A DNA stretch of 17,290 nucleotides from an uncultured Ruminococcus sp. (GTDB lineage: Bacteria > Bacillota > Clostridia > Oscillospirales > Acutalibacteraceae). The translations under genes were made by a program, and so were the position numbers. The stretch covers positions 1 through 17,290 of the forward strand of contig CAMGGF010000008.1 of the NCBI GenBank assembly GCA_946055445.1. Direction: 5' to 3'. Below are positions 1 to 6,574 of the stretch, in pieces; positions within the stretch are counted from its first letter, which is position 1, and the number at the start of each line of letters is the position of its first letter. Under the pieces are notes generated by a model. The model was not told where the DNA came from. It saw only the letters and a list, made by a program, of their open reading frames with translations, and did no database searches.

Positions 1-719
1 TGTTTGACACACCCGAAACGCTGATTCGATTGGATATGTCCGAATTTATGGAGAAACATTCCGTTTCCCGTTTAATCGGCTCGCCGCCCGGCTATGTCGG
101 CTATGATGAGGCGGGGCAGTTGACCGAAAAGGTCAGAAGAAAGCCCTATTCCATCATTTTGTTTGATGAAATCGAGAAAGCGCACCCCGATGTGCTGAAT
201 ATTTTACTGCAAATTCTCGACGAGGGCAAAACCAACGATGCCCACGGCAGAACGGTAAACTTTGCCAACACGGTCATTATAATGACTTCGAACGCCGGTA
301 GTGAACGCAAAACGGCGGCGGTTGGGTTCGGCAAAGCGGCAGGCGAAGTGAAGCGCGAAATGGCGGTAAAAGCCCTGCGCGAGTTCTTGCGCCCCGAATT
401 TATCGGCAGAGTTGACGAAATTGTTGTCTTTAACGAACTGACCGAGGAAAATTATTGTGAAATTGCCGCACTGATGCTCGGAGAATTGAAAACGGCCTTG
501 CTTGATAAAGGCATTCAATTTGCGTATGCGCCCGATGTACCGCAATTCTTGGTCGGGAAAATGGACGGCAATGTGCGCGGCGCGAGAGATTTGCGCAATG
601 TCATTCGCCGCAATGCGGAAGATAAAATTTCCGCGTATTTGGTTGAGCATTGTGACGAGCCGATTGGCGCGGTGCACCTTGTGTGCGGCGACGGGGCGTT
701 ACAACTTACGGTTTCGTAA
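1..719 (+). CDS. ClpC/ClpA-type AAA+ unfoldase, C-terminal part (5' end outside window)
   Basis: This is the second AAA+ module (D2) of a class I HSP100 unfoldase, an ATP-driven ring that unfolds proteins and usually feeds the ClpP protease. The gene is open from the window edge; the reading frame begins at base 3, so the N-domain, D1 module and D2 Walker A lie upstream. Visible are the pore-loop/substrate region SPPGYVGYDE (about 78-107), Walker B ILFDEIEKAH (about 156-185), the sensor 1 region TVIIMTSNAGS, the RPEFIGRVDE arginine-finger segment, and the sensor 2 motif GARDLRN near the end. A VGF tripeptide encoded at 321-329 sits where ClpA and ClpC carry the (I/L/V)G(F/L) loop that docks onto ClpP. 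This argues against the ClpP-independent ClpB. The protein ends soon after sensor 2, as ClpC does. A strong terminator follows. ClpC rather than ClpA is inferred from the likely Firmicute origin. Confidence 0.9.
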   Translation, partial: FDTPETLIRLDMSEFMEKHSVSRLIGSPPGYVGYDEAGQLTEKVRRKPYSIILFDEIEKAHPDVLNILLQILDEGKTNDAHGRTVNFANTVIIMTSNAGSERKTAAVGFGKAAGEVKREMAVKALREFLRPEFIGRVDEIVVFNELTEENYCEIAALMLGELKTALLDKGIQFAYAPDVPQFLVGKMDGNVRGARDLRNVIRRNAEDKISAYLVEHCDEPIGAVHLVCGDGALQLTVS

Positions 720-739
720 TATCGGTAAAATATGTTTTT

Positions 740-774
740 GCACGGATTTTCGGTTCGAAAATCCGTGCTTTTTT
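740..774 (+). terminator. Intrinsic terminator of the clp gene
   Basis: A perfect 12-bp stem (740-751 with 757-768, loop GGTTC) is followed by six T residues at 769-774. It lies 20 bases after the clp stop codon. Confidence 0.9.
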
Positions 775-857
775 CTTGTGATTTCCCGTATTTTCCACGC
801 TTTTTGCGGTTGTGTCCCTGTTTTACACAAAAAGTGGTAAAAAATCACAAATAATGC

Positions 858-886
858 TTTACGCGCCACGAAAATTGTGCTAAAAT
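858..886 (+). promoter_or_regulatory. Candidate sigma-A promoter for the 58-residue ORF
   Basis: TTTACG (858-863) and TAAAAT (881-886) are separated by 17 bases. Transcription would start near 893, giving a leader of about 33 bases before the ATG at 926. Confidence 0.45.
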
Positions 887-925
887 ATAACTCAAAGAGC
901 AAAACACAAAAAGGACAGGTGCGTA

Positions 926-1102
926 ATGGAACTGGAAAAAGTGACAGATTTGTCGTATACGGAAAGAACAATCCTCGCCGAATTTCGTTTGTGTTCCGAA
1001 ACAGATAAAGCGGAAATCCGAGCACAAATGCAAACTCTGCTTGCAGAAAATGATTTGAAAAGCAAGCAAACCGTGATGGCTGAAAAAGAAATTACAAAAT
1101 AA
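926..1102 (+). CDS. Small protein of 58 residues, unknown function
   Basis: A short open frame begins at ATG 926 behind an AAGGA/ACAGG purine stretch (911-919) and a plausible promoter at 858-886, and stops at TAA 1100-1102. The product is hydrophilic and helix-prone, with no membrane segment and one Cys. Its middle part (LSYTERTILAEFRLCSETDK) resembles the helical tail seen after the HTH domain in some clostridial XRE regulators, where an acidic, leucine-spaced helix is followed by a second one. No HTH is present, so this is only a resemblance. The gene runs convergently towards the DUF421 gene (stop at 1125), and I see no terminator in the 22-base gap. It is probably a real small gene, but support is limited to promoter, ribosome binding site and a protein-like sequence. 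Confidence 0.5.
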   Translation: MELEKVTDLSYTERTILAEFRLCSETDKAEIRAQMQTLLAENDLKSKQTVMAEKEITK

Positions 1103-1124
1103 ACAGGGGGCAAAGCGCGCAATT

Positions 1125-1802
1125 TCAATCGGAAGAAACATACAACGAAAGATTGTTTTCTTTGTCGCAAACGCCCAAATATACCTCTTTTGCGTTGTGA
1201 AAGCCTTGCTTTTCCAACTGTTTTTGCAACCAAGTTACATCTAACCCTAACTTGTGCAAGTTACCGTCTAAAATGCGGCCGTCCATAATGACTTCCGTGT
1301 AAACATATTCCTGCTGCGGTGTCAATGACATATCTTTCGGCGTGGCGGGGCGGCCTGTGCTGACGGGTAAAATCGTCAGCGTGCCGTTATATTCAAAAAC
1401 CGCCGTTTGAATATCGTCTAAATTGAAATAGCCTGCGTTGCGGCACAGTACCATGAACTCGCTCAAATCCATTTTGGCTTTTTTCATATTTTTACGGTTT
1501 AACTTGCCGTTGTCCATAATGATTGTCGGCGTGCCGTTGATGAATTTTCGCGTTTTCGGAAAGTTGGTTATAATCGTGCTTAAAAGAACAGAAGTTCCCC
1601 CGTAAATGATGATTGCAATCAGCGGCTTCCACGGCTGTTCCAGTTCCGTGGCAAGTTCAGCGGCAATAGAGCCAATGGTAATGCCGGTAATATAATCAAA
1701 AAAATCCAGTTGTGCCATTTGCTTGTGTCCCATAATCTTGGTAATGATAAACAGCGCAACCACCGATAAGAGTGAAGTTAAAATGACTTTTAGAATATCC
1801 AT
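1125..1802 (-). CDS. DUF421 family membrane protein (YetF/YcaP-like)
   Basis: The 225-residue product has a membrane-embedded N-terminus (helices roughly at residues 5-22, 38-52 and 58-78) followed by a cytoplasmic domain of about 145 residues. This is the architecture of the DUF421 (PF04239) family, which includes Bacillus YetF and E. coli YcaP. Family-typical segments include KIMGHKQMAQLDFFDYITGI and TIGSIAAELA after the first helix, NGTPTIIMDNGKL at the membrane boundary, and LSEFMVLCRNAGYFNLDDIQ in the soluble part. YetF-type proteins affect spore or envelope processes in Bacillus, but no biochemical role can be read from this sequence. The start is fixed by GGAGGG seven bases upstream of ATG 1802. 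A hairpin at 1865-1903 insulates it from the cupin gene upstream, so it is probably transcribed alone. I could not find a convincing promoter. Confidence 0.88.
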   Translation of the reverse strand: MDILKVILTSLLSVVALFIITKIMGHKQMAQLDFFDYITGITIGSIAAELATELEQPWKPLIAIIIYGGTSVLLSTIITNFPKTRKFINGTPTIIMDNGKLNRKNMKKAKMDLSEFMVLCRNAGYFNLDDIQTAVFEYNGTLTILPVSTGRPATPKDMSLTPQQEYVYTEVIMDGRILDGNLHKLGLDVTWLQKQLEKQGFHNAKEVYLGVCDKENNLSLYVSSD

Positions 1803-1864
1803 CGTAATCCCTCCGAAATTTCGTTAATAGTATGGCGAAAAATGAAAGGAATACCCAAAAAAAT

Positions 1865-1904
1865 AAAACAGCCTTGTGCGTTTGCGACGCGCAGGGCTGT
1901 TTTT
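1865..1904 (-). terminator. Bidirectional-type terminator after the cupin gene
   Basis: AAAACAGCC (1865-1873) pairs with GGCTGTTTT (1895-1903), and the stem continues inward through 1874-1880/1888-1894 with two wobble pairs around a 7-base loop. In the minus direction it is followed by a T-rich run ending near 1854, and it lies 27 bases after the cupin stop. The plus direction also ends in T's, but no plus-strand gene needs it. Confidence 0.85.
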
Positions 1905-1930
1905 CCAATCTATGCATTTTTTGCTAAAAA

Positions 1931-2377
1931 TCAGTCGCCTTGCCGCACGGCGTCTGCTTTTGTTTTGTGCACCGTGCCGAACGGGTGTTTCACAGGCGCG
2001 TAAACCGAAAATAATTTTAAGGGTGTATTGCCGGTGTTTCGCAAATTGTGGCGTGTGCCGGCAGGCACAAACACAGCGTCACCGGGCAGAACACTGCGGC
2101 GTTCCACGCATTCGTCTATCCCGAATTGTACTGTACCGCGTCCCTCGGCGATATACAACAGTTGGTCGGTGCACGGGTGCGTTTCCGCGCCGATGTCCTC
2201 ACCGGCATTTAGACACATCAGCGTAACCTGTAAATGTTCTCCCGTCCAAAACGCCGTGCGGAATGTGCGGTTGTGCAAGGTTTCTCTGCATAACGGCAGT
2301 ACGCACGCCTGTTTGCCGAAGTCACGCGTACCGCCGCAGTCAAAGAGAGGCTGCTGTTTGTTTGGATTGAACTGCAT
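1931..2377 (-). CDS. Small cupin-domain protein
   Basis: This is a single-domain cupin of 148 residues (conserved double-stranded beta-helix). Cupin motif 1 is visible as GEDIGAETHPCTDQLLYIAE (about 59-78), including the E-x-H and following Gln/Tyr positions that form the metal site. Motif 2 is PGDAVFVPAGTRHNLRNTG (about 98-116) with the second metal-binding His. Proteins of this size and pattern are annotated broadly as cupin proteins, sometimes as mannose-6-phosphate isomerase-like, and have diverse or unknown substrates; no specific reaction can be assigned. The start ATG at 2377 has AAAGGA upstream (2386-2391). That ribosome binding site lies within one arm of an 11-base inverted repeat (2381-2391/2416-2426), so expression may be regulated there. 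A terminator lies downstream at 1865-1904. Upstream is the thioredoxin gene, without a clear terminator between them. Confidence 0.88.
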   Translation of the reverse strand: MQFNPNKQQPLFDCGGTRDFGKQACVLPLCRETLHNRTFRTAFWTGEHLQVTLMCLNAGEDIGAETHPCTDQLLYIAEGRGTVQFGIDECVERRSVLPGDAVFVPAGTRHNLRNTGNTPLKLFSVYAPVKHPFGTVHKTKADAVRQGD

Positions 2378-2380
2378 AGC

Positions 2381-2426
2381 GAAAATCCTTTCGTTTTTTA
2401 CCGTATACTATGCAAAAAGGATTTTC
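2381..2426 (-). repeat. 11-base inverted repeat around the cupin ribosome binding site
   Basis: GAAAATCCTTT (2381-2391) and its exact reverse complement AAAGGATTTTC (2416-2426) are separated by 24 bases. The arm nearer the gene contains the cupin Shine-Dalgarno AAAGGA. The spacer holds the -10-like hexamer TAGTAT (2405-2410, minus strand). It could be an operator for a dimeric repressor, or a leader hairpin hiding the ribosome binding site if transcription starts upstream. Confidence 0.5.
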
Positions 2427-2475
2427 AGCGTGCAAAACATAATTTACCGTTTTTCTCCAATCAATGCAGTACATC

Positions 2476-2496
2476 GAATTATATCTTATACAATTC
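2476..2496 (-). other. A/T-rich hairpin directly after the thioredoxin stop
   Basis: GAATTATAT and ATACAATTC form a 9-bp stem (one wobble pair) around a 3-base loop, directly adjoining the stop codon at 2497-2499. There is no T tract on either side, so it is not a standard terminator. It may be a 3' end structure, or chance. Confidence 0.3.
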
Positions 2497-2814
2497 TCAG
2501 CAATGCTCTCGCACGAACAATTCAATATCCGCCGCTTCACAGCCGCCGACGCGCCGCGCAACTTCCCGCCCGTTTTTCACAAGCACCAGCGTCGGAATGG
2601 AAAGCACGCCGTACAACTGCGCGAGTTCTCCGTTTTCGTCTACATTGATTTGCCCGACTTTTACAAGGTCTGTATTGGCTTCAAAATGCTCTAATTCGGG
2701 GTGCAACATTTGGCACGGGCCGCACCAATCTGCGTAAAAGTCCAATAACACAGGCTTTTCGCTGTTTGAAACCTCTGCCTGAAAATTGTTTAAAGAAATG
2801 TTGACAATCGCCAT
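2497..2814 (-). CDS. trxA: Thioredoxin
   Basis: This 105-residue thioredoxin is a general cytoplasmic dithiol reductant. It has the classical active site W30-C-G-P-C34 within DFYADWCGPC, the buried Asp at residue 25, the cis-proline loop LSIPTLV (Pro74) and the late glycine pair VGG. The start is taken at 2814 because AGGAG sits eight bases upstream; an in-frame TTG at 2832 would place the ribosome binding site inside the gene. Two extra cysteines are unusual for a short thioredoxin: Cys92, after the conserved Gly pair, and Cys105, the last residue. The gene lies 30 bases behind the iron-sulfur-flavoprotein-like gene and probably shares its transcript from the pyrB promoter. This suggests a redox pair, although no thioredoxin reductase (trxB) is visible in the window. 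Confidence 0.93.
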   Translation of the reverse strand: MAIVNISLNNFQAEVSNSEKPVLLDFYADWCGPCQMLHPELEHFEANTDLVKVGQINVDENGELAQLYGVLSIPTLVLVKNGREVARRVGGCEAADIELFVREHC

Positions 2815-2844
2815 TTTTGTTTCTCCTTTCAAAACTAAAACTTA

Positions 2845-3390
2845 TTATAGGCTTTTTGCCAGTAAAAATGCACGCTGCAGTATTTCGTGCGAAACGGGGG
2901 CGTCATCGGTATGCTCTGCGAGCACCGTACCGACAATTTCCGTGTTCATCACCGAAAAAGCGCGGCGGGTTTGCGCCTCAATCACAGTTTTTGCCTCTTT
3001 CCCGTCATCGCCCGCTGACAACAGCAAAACCGCTTTTTTCGGCTTTCCAATCGGTTTTAAAATTCCACGGCGAAACCGCGCGTTGTAAAATCGCTGAAAT
3101 CGGTCGAACAATGCTTTTAACGGCGCGGGGTAGGAGAGCAGGTATACAGGACTTGCCACCACCACCAAATCCGCGTCAAAATACTGTTCCATAAATGCGT
3201 CCAAATCCTTTTTGGAACACCCCTCGGATGCCTTACAGTATCCGCAATCGTTGCAGGGCTTCGGCATTAAATCAAACAGCCGCACGATTTCGATTTCGTA
3301 CTCTTTGGAAAGCCCTTGTAAAAACGCGCCGCAAAGTTGCGCGGTGTGGCTGTTTCTTTTGGGTGAGCCGAATAAAAACAATGCTTTCAT
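2845..3390 (-). CDS. NAD(P)H-dependent FMN reductase / iron-sulfur flavoprotein-like protein
   Basis: This is a flavodoxin-fold protein of 181 residues. The N-terminal FMN phosphate-binding loop GSPKRNSHTA (8-17) and the ASPVYLLSYPAPLKALFDR segment (about 79-97), which contacts the flavin, place it in the NADPH-dependent FMN reductase superfamily. Between them lies a compact cysteine motif, C46-x2-C49-x2-C52-x5-C58. It matches the CX2CX2CX4-7C pattern of iron-sulfur flavoproteins (Isf) of methanogens and clostridia, which bind a 4Fe-4S cluster and pass electrons between ferredoxin, FMN and acceptors such as O2 or peroxide. A 4Fe-4S cluster is therefore likely but not proven. The ATG overlaps the pyrB stop (ATGA at 3387-3390), implying translational coupling, and thioredoxin follows 30 bases later. 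Its physiological partner is unknown; a role in electron supply or oxidant removal is inferred. Confidence 0.85.
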   Translation of the reverse strand: MKALFLFGSPKRNSHTAQLCGAFLQGLSKEYEIEIVRLFDLMPKPCNDCGYCKASEGCSKKDLDAFMEQYFDADLVVVASPVYLLSYPAPLKALFDRFQRFYNARFRRGILKPIGKPKKAVLLLSAGDDGKEAKTVIEAQTRRAFSVMNTEIVGTVLAEHTDDAPVSHEILQRAFLLAKSL

Positions 3391-4457
3391 TCTTCTAACA
3401 AACTGTCACAGAATTTGCAAACAGTTTTGCCTCCTTTTTCGTAAAACAGATGCGGCACATAGGGTTCGGTATTTGTGACGCAACGCGGGTTGCGGCAATG
3501 ACGAACGTCTGCGTTGTGTATCGGGGCGGGGCTTAACCCTGTGCGCATATTGAGCATCGTAATAATCAGCGCCATACGCGCGTACATACCGTATTCCGCC
3601 TGTTCGAAATACTTTGCGCGCGGGTCTTCGTCTACTTCCACGGTAATTTCGTCTACGCGCGGCAGGGGGTGCAGAACCACCAAATCCGTTTTTGCCAAAC
3701 GCATTTTTGCTTCGTCCAGCACATAAATGCCCTTTTGCGCTTCGTATTCTTCCTTGGATTTAAAGCGTTCTTGCTGAATACGCGTCATATACAGCACATC
3801 GAGTTCCCCGATGGATTTTTCCAAACTGTCCGAAAAACTGTACGCACAGCCGCTTTCCTCTAAAACATCCAGCATATACTGCGGCAGTTGCAGTTCGGGC
3901 GTAGAAATCAGCACAAAACGGTTGTTGCGATATTTCGACAGCGTTTTAATCAGCGAATGTACCGTTCTGCCGTTTTTCATATCACCGCAAAGCCCGACGG
4001 TCAAGCCGTCCAAAGTGCCTTTTTCAAACGAAAGCGTAACCACATCGGTCAAAGTTTGTGTCGGGTGCAAATGCCCGCCGTCGCCCGCGTTGATAATCGG
4101 ACTTTTGGAATAGAGAGAAGCCGCAAGCGCCGAACCTTCCACGGGGTTGCGCATCACAATTAAATCCGCATACCCGCTGACCACGCGCACGGTGTCTTTT
4201 AAACTTTCACCTTTGGCGACCGAGGCGTTTGAAGGGTTGTCAAACCCGATAATCTGCCCGCCCAAACGCAGCATAGCGGTTTGAAAGGACATTTGCGTGC
4301 GGGTGGACGGCTCGTAAAAGAGTGTCGCCATCACTTTGCCGTGGCACGCGTCCGTGAAAATGGAAGGGTGCGCCTTTATCATCTGCGCCAAGCGGATAAT
4401 TTCCTGTAAATCATTTTTAGAAATATCCTCTAAATCAATCAGGTTGTGTGTTTGCAT
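3387..4457 (-). CDS. pyrB: Aspartate carbamoyltransferase with fused PyrI-type zinc domain
   Basis: This enzyme condenses carbamoyl phosphate with aspartate in pyrimidine synthesis. The 356-residue product contains the carbamoyl-phosphate loop FYEPSTRTQMSF (48-59), GDGGHLHPTQTLTD (125-138) and HPLPRVDEI (263-271), all diagnostic of ATCase. Catalytic PyrB chains are usually about 300-310 residues. Here about 45 more follow, with C321-x4-C326 and C347-x2-C350 in the context HCRNPRCVTNTEPY...CKFC, which matches the zinc-binding C-terminal domain of the PyrI regulatory chain. The PyrI nucleotide-binding domain is absent. ATG 4457 is preferred because GGAG lies eight bases upstream; ATG 4463 is only two bases from it. 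The promoter at 4481-4509 leaves a leader of about 16 bases, too short for PyrR-type attenuation. It is followed, with overlap, by the flavoprotein gene. Confidence 0.95.
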   Translation of the reverse strand: MQTHNLIDLEDISKNDLQEIIRLAQMIKAHPSIFTDACHGKVMATLFYEPSTRTQMSFQTAMLRLGGQIIGFDNPSNASVAKGESLKDTVRVVSGYADLIVMRNPVEGSALAASLYSKSPIINAGDGGHLHPTQTLTDVVTLSFEKGTLDGLTVGLCGDMKNGRTVHSLIKTLSKYRNNRFVLISTPELQLPQYMLDVLEESGCAYSFSDSLEKSIGELDVLYMTRIQQERFKSKEEYEAQKGIYVLDEAKMRLAKTDLVVLHPLPRVDEITVEVDEDPRAKYFEQAEYGMYARMALIITMLNMRTGLSPAPIHNADVRHCRNPRCVTNTEPYVPHLFYEKGGKTVCKFCDSLLEE

Positions 4458-4480
4458 ATCCATCACTCCGTTTAAGTAGT

Positions 4481-4509
4481 ATTCTAACAATTTCCGCCGA
4501 AAAATGCAA
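4481..4509 (-). promoter_or_regulatory. Promoter of the pyrB operon
   Basis: On the minus strand, TTGCAT (4509-4504), a 17-base spacer and TAGAAT (4486-4481) form a sigma-A-type promoter. The expected start near 4473 gives a very short leader before the pyrB ribosome binding site at 4466-4469. Confidence 0.65.
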
Positions 4510-4530
4510 TCCTTTACGGCAAGTTTCAAA

Positions 4531-4563
4531 GAAAAAGCGGTGTGCCGAAAAATCGGCACACCG
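4531..4563 (-). terminator. Terminator of the XRE-nth-dnaD-dnaI operon
   Basis: A perfect 11-bp stem (4538-4548 with 4553-4563, loop of four) begins directly at the end of the dnaI stop codon and is followed in the minus direction by CTTTTTCTTT. It separates the replication/repair operon from pyrB. Confidence 0.92.
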
Positions 4564-5541
4564 TTATTCAAACCGTTTTTTTACGCGCATATCTTCCCCG
4601 TAAAAGTAACGGATTTCATAGCAACCCAAAATACGCGATACCACACGGTTTGTGTATTTTTTCTCTAATTCTTCAAAGGATAGATTGGTGTTGATAACCG
4701 TTGGTTTTCCGCTGAGCAACCGCGTGTTTACGATATTGTAAAACGCCGCGGTCACAAAACCCGTGGTAAATTCCGTGCCGAGGTCGTCTAAAATCAGCAA
4801 ATCGCAGTCCAACAGCATTTCCTCAGTATCGGCGGTATCGGTTTTGCCGAAATGTTCTTTTTCGAGTTTCGAAAACAGGTTTTGCGCCGAACCGTACACC
4901 ACGCCGTAGCCTTTTTCGATTGCCGCCGCACCGATTGCCAAGGATAAATGCGTTTTTCCGAGCCCCGTGTTGCCGAAGAATAACAGGCTCGGCGCGTCAA
5001 GCGAAAAGGTTTCGGCATACCGCTTGCTAAACGCAAAAACTTCTTCCATTTTTTTACGCGGCACAACGCCGTTTGCGTCGGAGGTATTCGCATAATGCGA
5101 GAGGGAAAAACTGTCAAACGAGCAAAGTTTCAACGGTGTTTGTTCGGCCAGTTCGCCGTACGCCAAATCCCGCAAAAGTTTTTGGTAGCAGGCACATTCT
5201 TTGCCGTCTGCCGCGCCGGTGTCGGCGCAAATGTCGCAAGTATAATGCGGTTGTAAATAATCCGCAGGAAACCCGTTCTGCAAAAGCAGTTCTTTGCGCT
5301 TTGCCTGCAATTCCAAATTATATTTTGCCAATGTATTGATAATTTCCACAGCATCTTTGCCTGCGCCGACCGCTTTTACGGCGGCAAGACCGGTTTTTGC
5401 CATTTCGCTTTCAATTTCCGAAATCTGCGGGCATTTTTCCAAAACCTGTGCTTTGTGCCGTGCCGCTTCTTCTTCGGCTTGTTTACGCCGTGCCTGTAAT
5501 TCGGCGGCGGCGCGTGCGTAAATTCGTTTTGTGTATCCCAT
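4564..5541 (-). CDS. DnaC/DnaI-like helicase loader ATPase
   Basis: This 325-residue AAA+ ATPase of the DnaC/DnaI family loads the replicative helicase onto DNA at initiation or restart. The N-terminal half is a charged, helical region (1-95), as in Bacillus DnaI, followed by a cysteine cluster C102-x2-C105-x10-C116-x-C118 resembling the DnaI zinc site. Walker A is GNTGLGKTHL (190-199), Walker B is DLLILDDLGTE (247-257), and the sensor 1-like segment PTVINTNLSFEEL follows. An Arg-rich segment NRVVSRILG typical of DnaC C-termini is near the end. ATG 5541 lies 13 bases behind the dnaD stop, with AAAGG upstream. Position after dnaD, in an operon with nth and an XRE regulator, supports the primosome role. 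The stop is immediately followed by the operon terminator. Confidence 0.92.
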   Translation of the reverse strand: MGYTKRIYARAAAELQARRKQAEEEAARHKAQVLEKCPQISEIESEMAKTGLAAVKAVGAGKDAVEIINTLAKYNLELQAKRKELLLQNGFPADYLQPHYTCDICADTGAADGKECACYQKLLRDLAYGELAEQTPLKLCSFDSFSLSHYANTSDANGVVPRKKMEEVFAFSKRYAETFSLDAPSLLFFGNTGLGKTHLSLAIGAAAIEKGYGVVYGSAQNLFSKLEKEHFGKTDTADTEEMLLDCDLLILDDLGTEFTTGFVTAAFYNIVNTRLLSGKPTVINTNLSFEELEKKYTNRVVSRILGCYEIRYFYGEDMRVKKRFE

Positions 5542-5554
5542 ATATATTCAGCCT

Positions 5555-6556
5555 TTATGCGTTATTTTCGCCTAAAATTCGTTGCAATGCGTCGTCCAAA
5601 TCGTAGGAACGGCTTGCTTGTTTATCGCTCTGCTTGGCGGCGGATTTTTGCGCTTTTTGCGCATCGGCACCGTCCGCTGTTTGAATACCGTCATTGTGCC
5701 AATTTTTAAGAATTTTATCCATATATGCAAAGGAAAGTTTCCCCGTGCGTTCCACGGTTTCCTCGTAGGCTTTGAGCAAAAGTTCCATCGGCATACCCAT
5801 TCCCGTCCACGCAAGCAGATAGTCGCTTTGCCTTTGCGTGGGGCGGGGGTTGGAAATGCCCGTTGCCGCCCGAAATTCCGCAAACAGACGGTTTACCTGC
5901 GTATCGTTTTGGATATATTCGTTTGCCGCGTCTAATGTGTTAATCTCACGCTGTGCCCAAATTTTGCCGACGCGTAAGATGTTCGCCGTAGCCCCTCTGC
6001 CGTGTTCCGACAAATACTGCACCAGCGTTAAAATGATTTCCTTTTGTAAGCCGTATGTATCAAACAGCGTCAGCAGGGTGGTTTGCATATCTAACCCAAT
6101 GGTGCGCCCCAAAATACATTGTGCTTCCGAAAAAAGACTGCGCACGGTTTTGTCCTCGCGTATGCGCGCCGCAATTTGTTCCATCGTCGGCTTCGGAAAG
6201 TCCGTCGTGCTCAGGGAGAATGTTGTTTCTTTTGCCGCCGGTACGGCTTTTTCCTCTGCGGCGGTTTGCGCTTTCGGCGCTTGTGCGGCTTTCGGCACAT
6301 ATTTCACATTGCCTGCGTCATCGGTAAACAGCAAAACGCCCTTTTGCACCCAAAAATCCAGCGATTGCAGAACCGCATCTGCCGACAACCCCAATTTTTC
6401 CGAAATTTCGCTGACGGAAACAGCCCCGCTTGGATTTCTGAAAATCAAAAGCAGAGCCTTAACGCTGTTGCCGGGAGCCTCGGCAAGATATGTGTCGGCA
6501 ACGCTTGCAGGTATGGCAAACATTGCGCTGTAACAATCGGGATTGCATTTATACAT
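5555..6556 (-). CDS. dnaD: DnaD-domain primosome protein
   Basis: This 333-residue protein has DnaD architecture. A winged-helix-type N-terminal segment (about 30-77, SVKALLLIFRNPSG ... SEISEKLGLSADAVLQSL) is followed by an Ala/Lys-rich linker (about 88-112) and two helical DnaD/DnaB_2 (PF07261-type) blocks. The second ends in the signature KLSFAYMDKILKNWHNDGI (about 273-291), the YxxxILxxW motif that binds DNA in DnaD-like proteins. DnaD works with DnaB and the DnaI loader in restart and initiation in Firmicutes, and the dnaI-like gene is next in the operon. It lies 18 bases after nth, a pairing also seen in Bacillus (dnaD-nth), but here in reversed order. The C-terminus (about 296-333) is Gln/Lys/Ala-rich and probably disordered. 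The ribosome binding site is weak (AAAGG about 14 bases upstream), so a slightly different start is possible. Confidence 0.9.
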   Translation of the reverse strand: MYKCNPDCYSAMFAIPASVADTYLAEAPGNSVKALLLIFRNPSGAVSVSEISEKLGLSADAVLQSLDFWVQKGVLLFTDDAGNVKYVPKAAQAPKAQTAAEEKAVPAAKETTFSLSTTDFPKPTMEQIAARIREDKTVRSLFSEAQCILGRTIGLDMQTTLLTLFDTYGLQKEIILTLVQYLSEHGRGATANILRVGKIWAQREINTLDAANEYIQNDTQVNRLFAEFRAATGISNPRPTQRQSDYLLAWTGMGMPMELLLKAYEETVERTGKLSFAYMDKILKNWHNDGIQTADGADAQKAQKSAAKQSDKQASRSYDLDDALQRILGENNA

Positions 6557-6574
6557 CGGGAGAAAGAGCCTTTC

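Noticed and set aside
795..837. Imperfect hairpin (CCAC...TTTTTG / CAAAAA GTGG) before the small ORF
   Set aside because: Bulged stem, no T tract, no gene that needs it on either strand, and the clp gene already has a good terminator.
2815..2832. In-frame TTG start extending thioredoxin by six residues
   Set aside because: The AGGAG ribosome binding site lies inside that extension; ATG 2814 is correctly spaced and gives the normal thioredoxin N-terminus.
4458..4480. PyrR-binding or attenuator leader for pyrB
   Set aside because: The predicted transcript leader is only about 16 bases, with no room for alternative hairpins.
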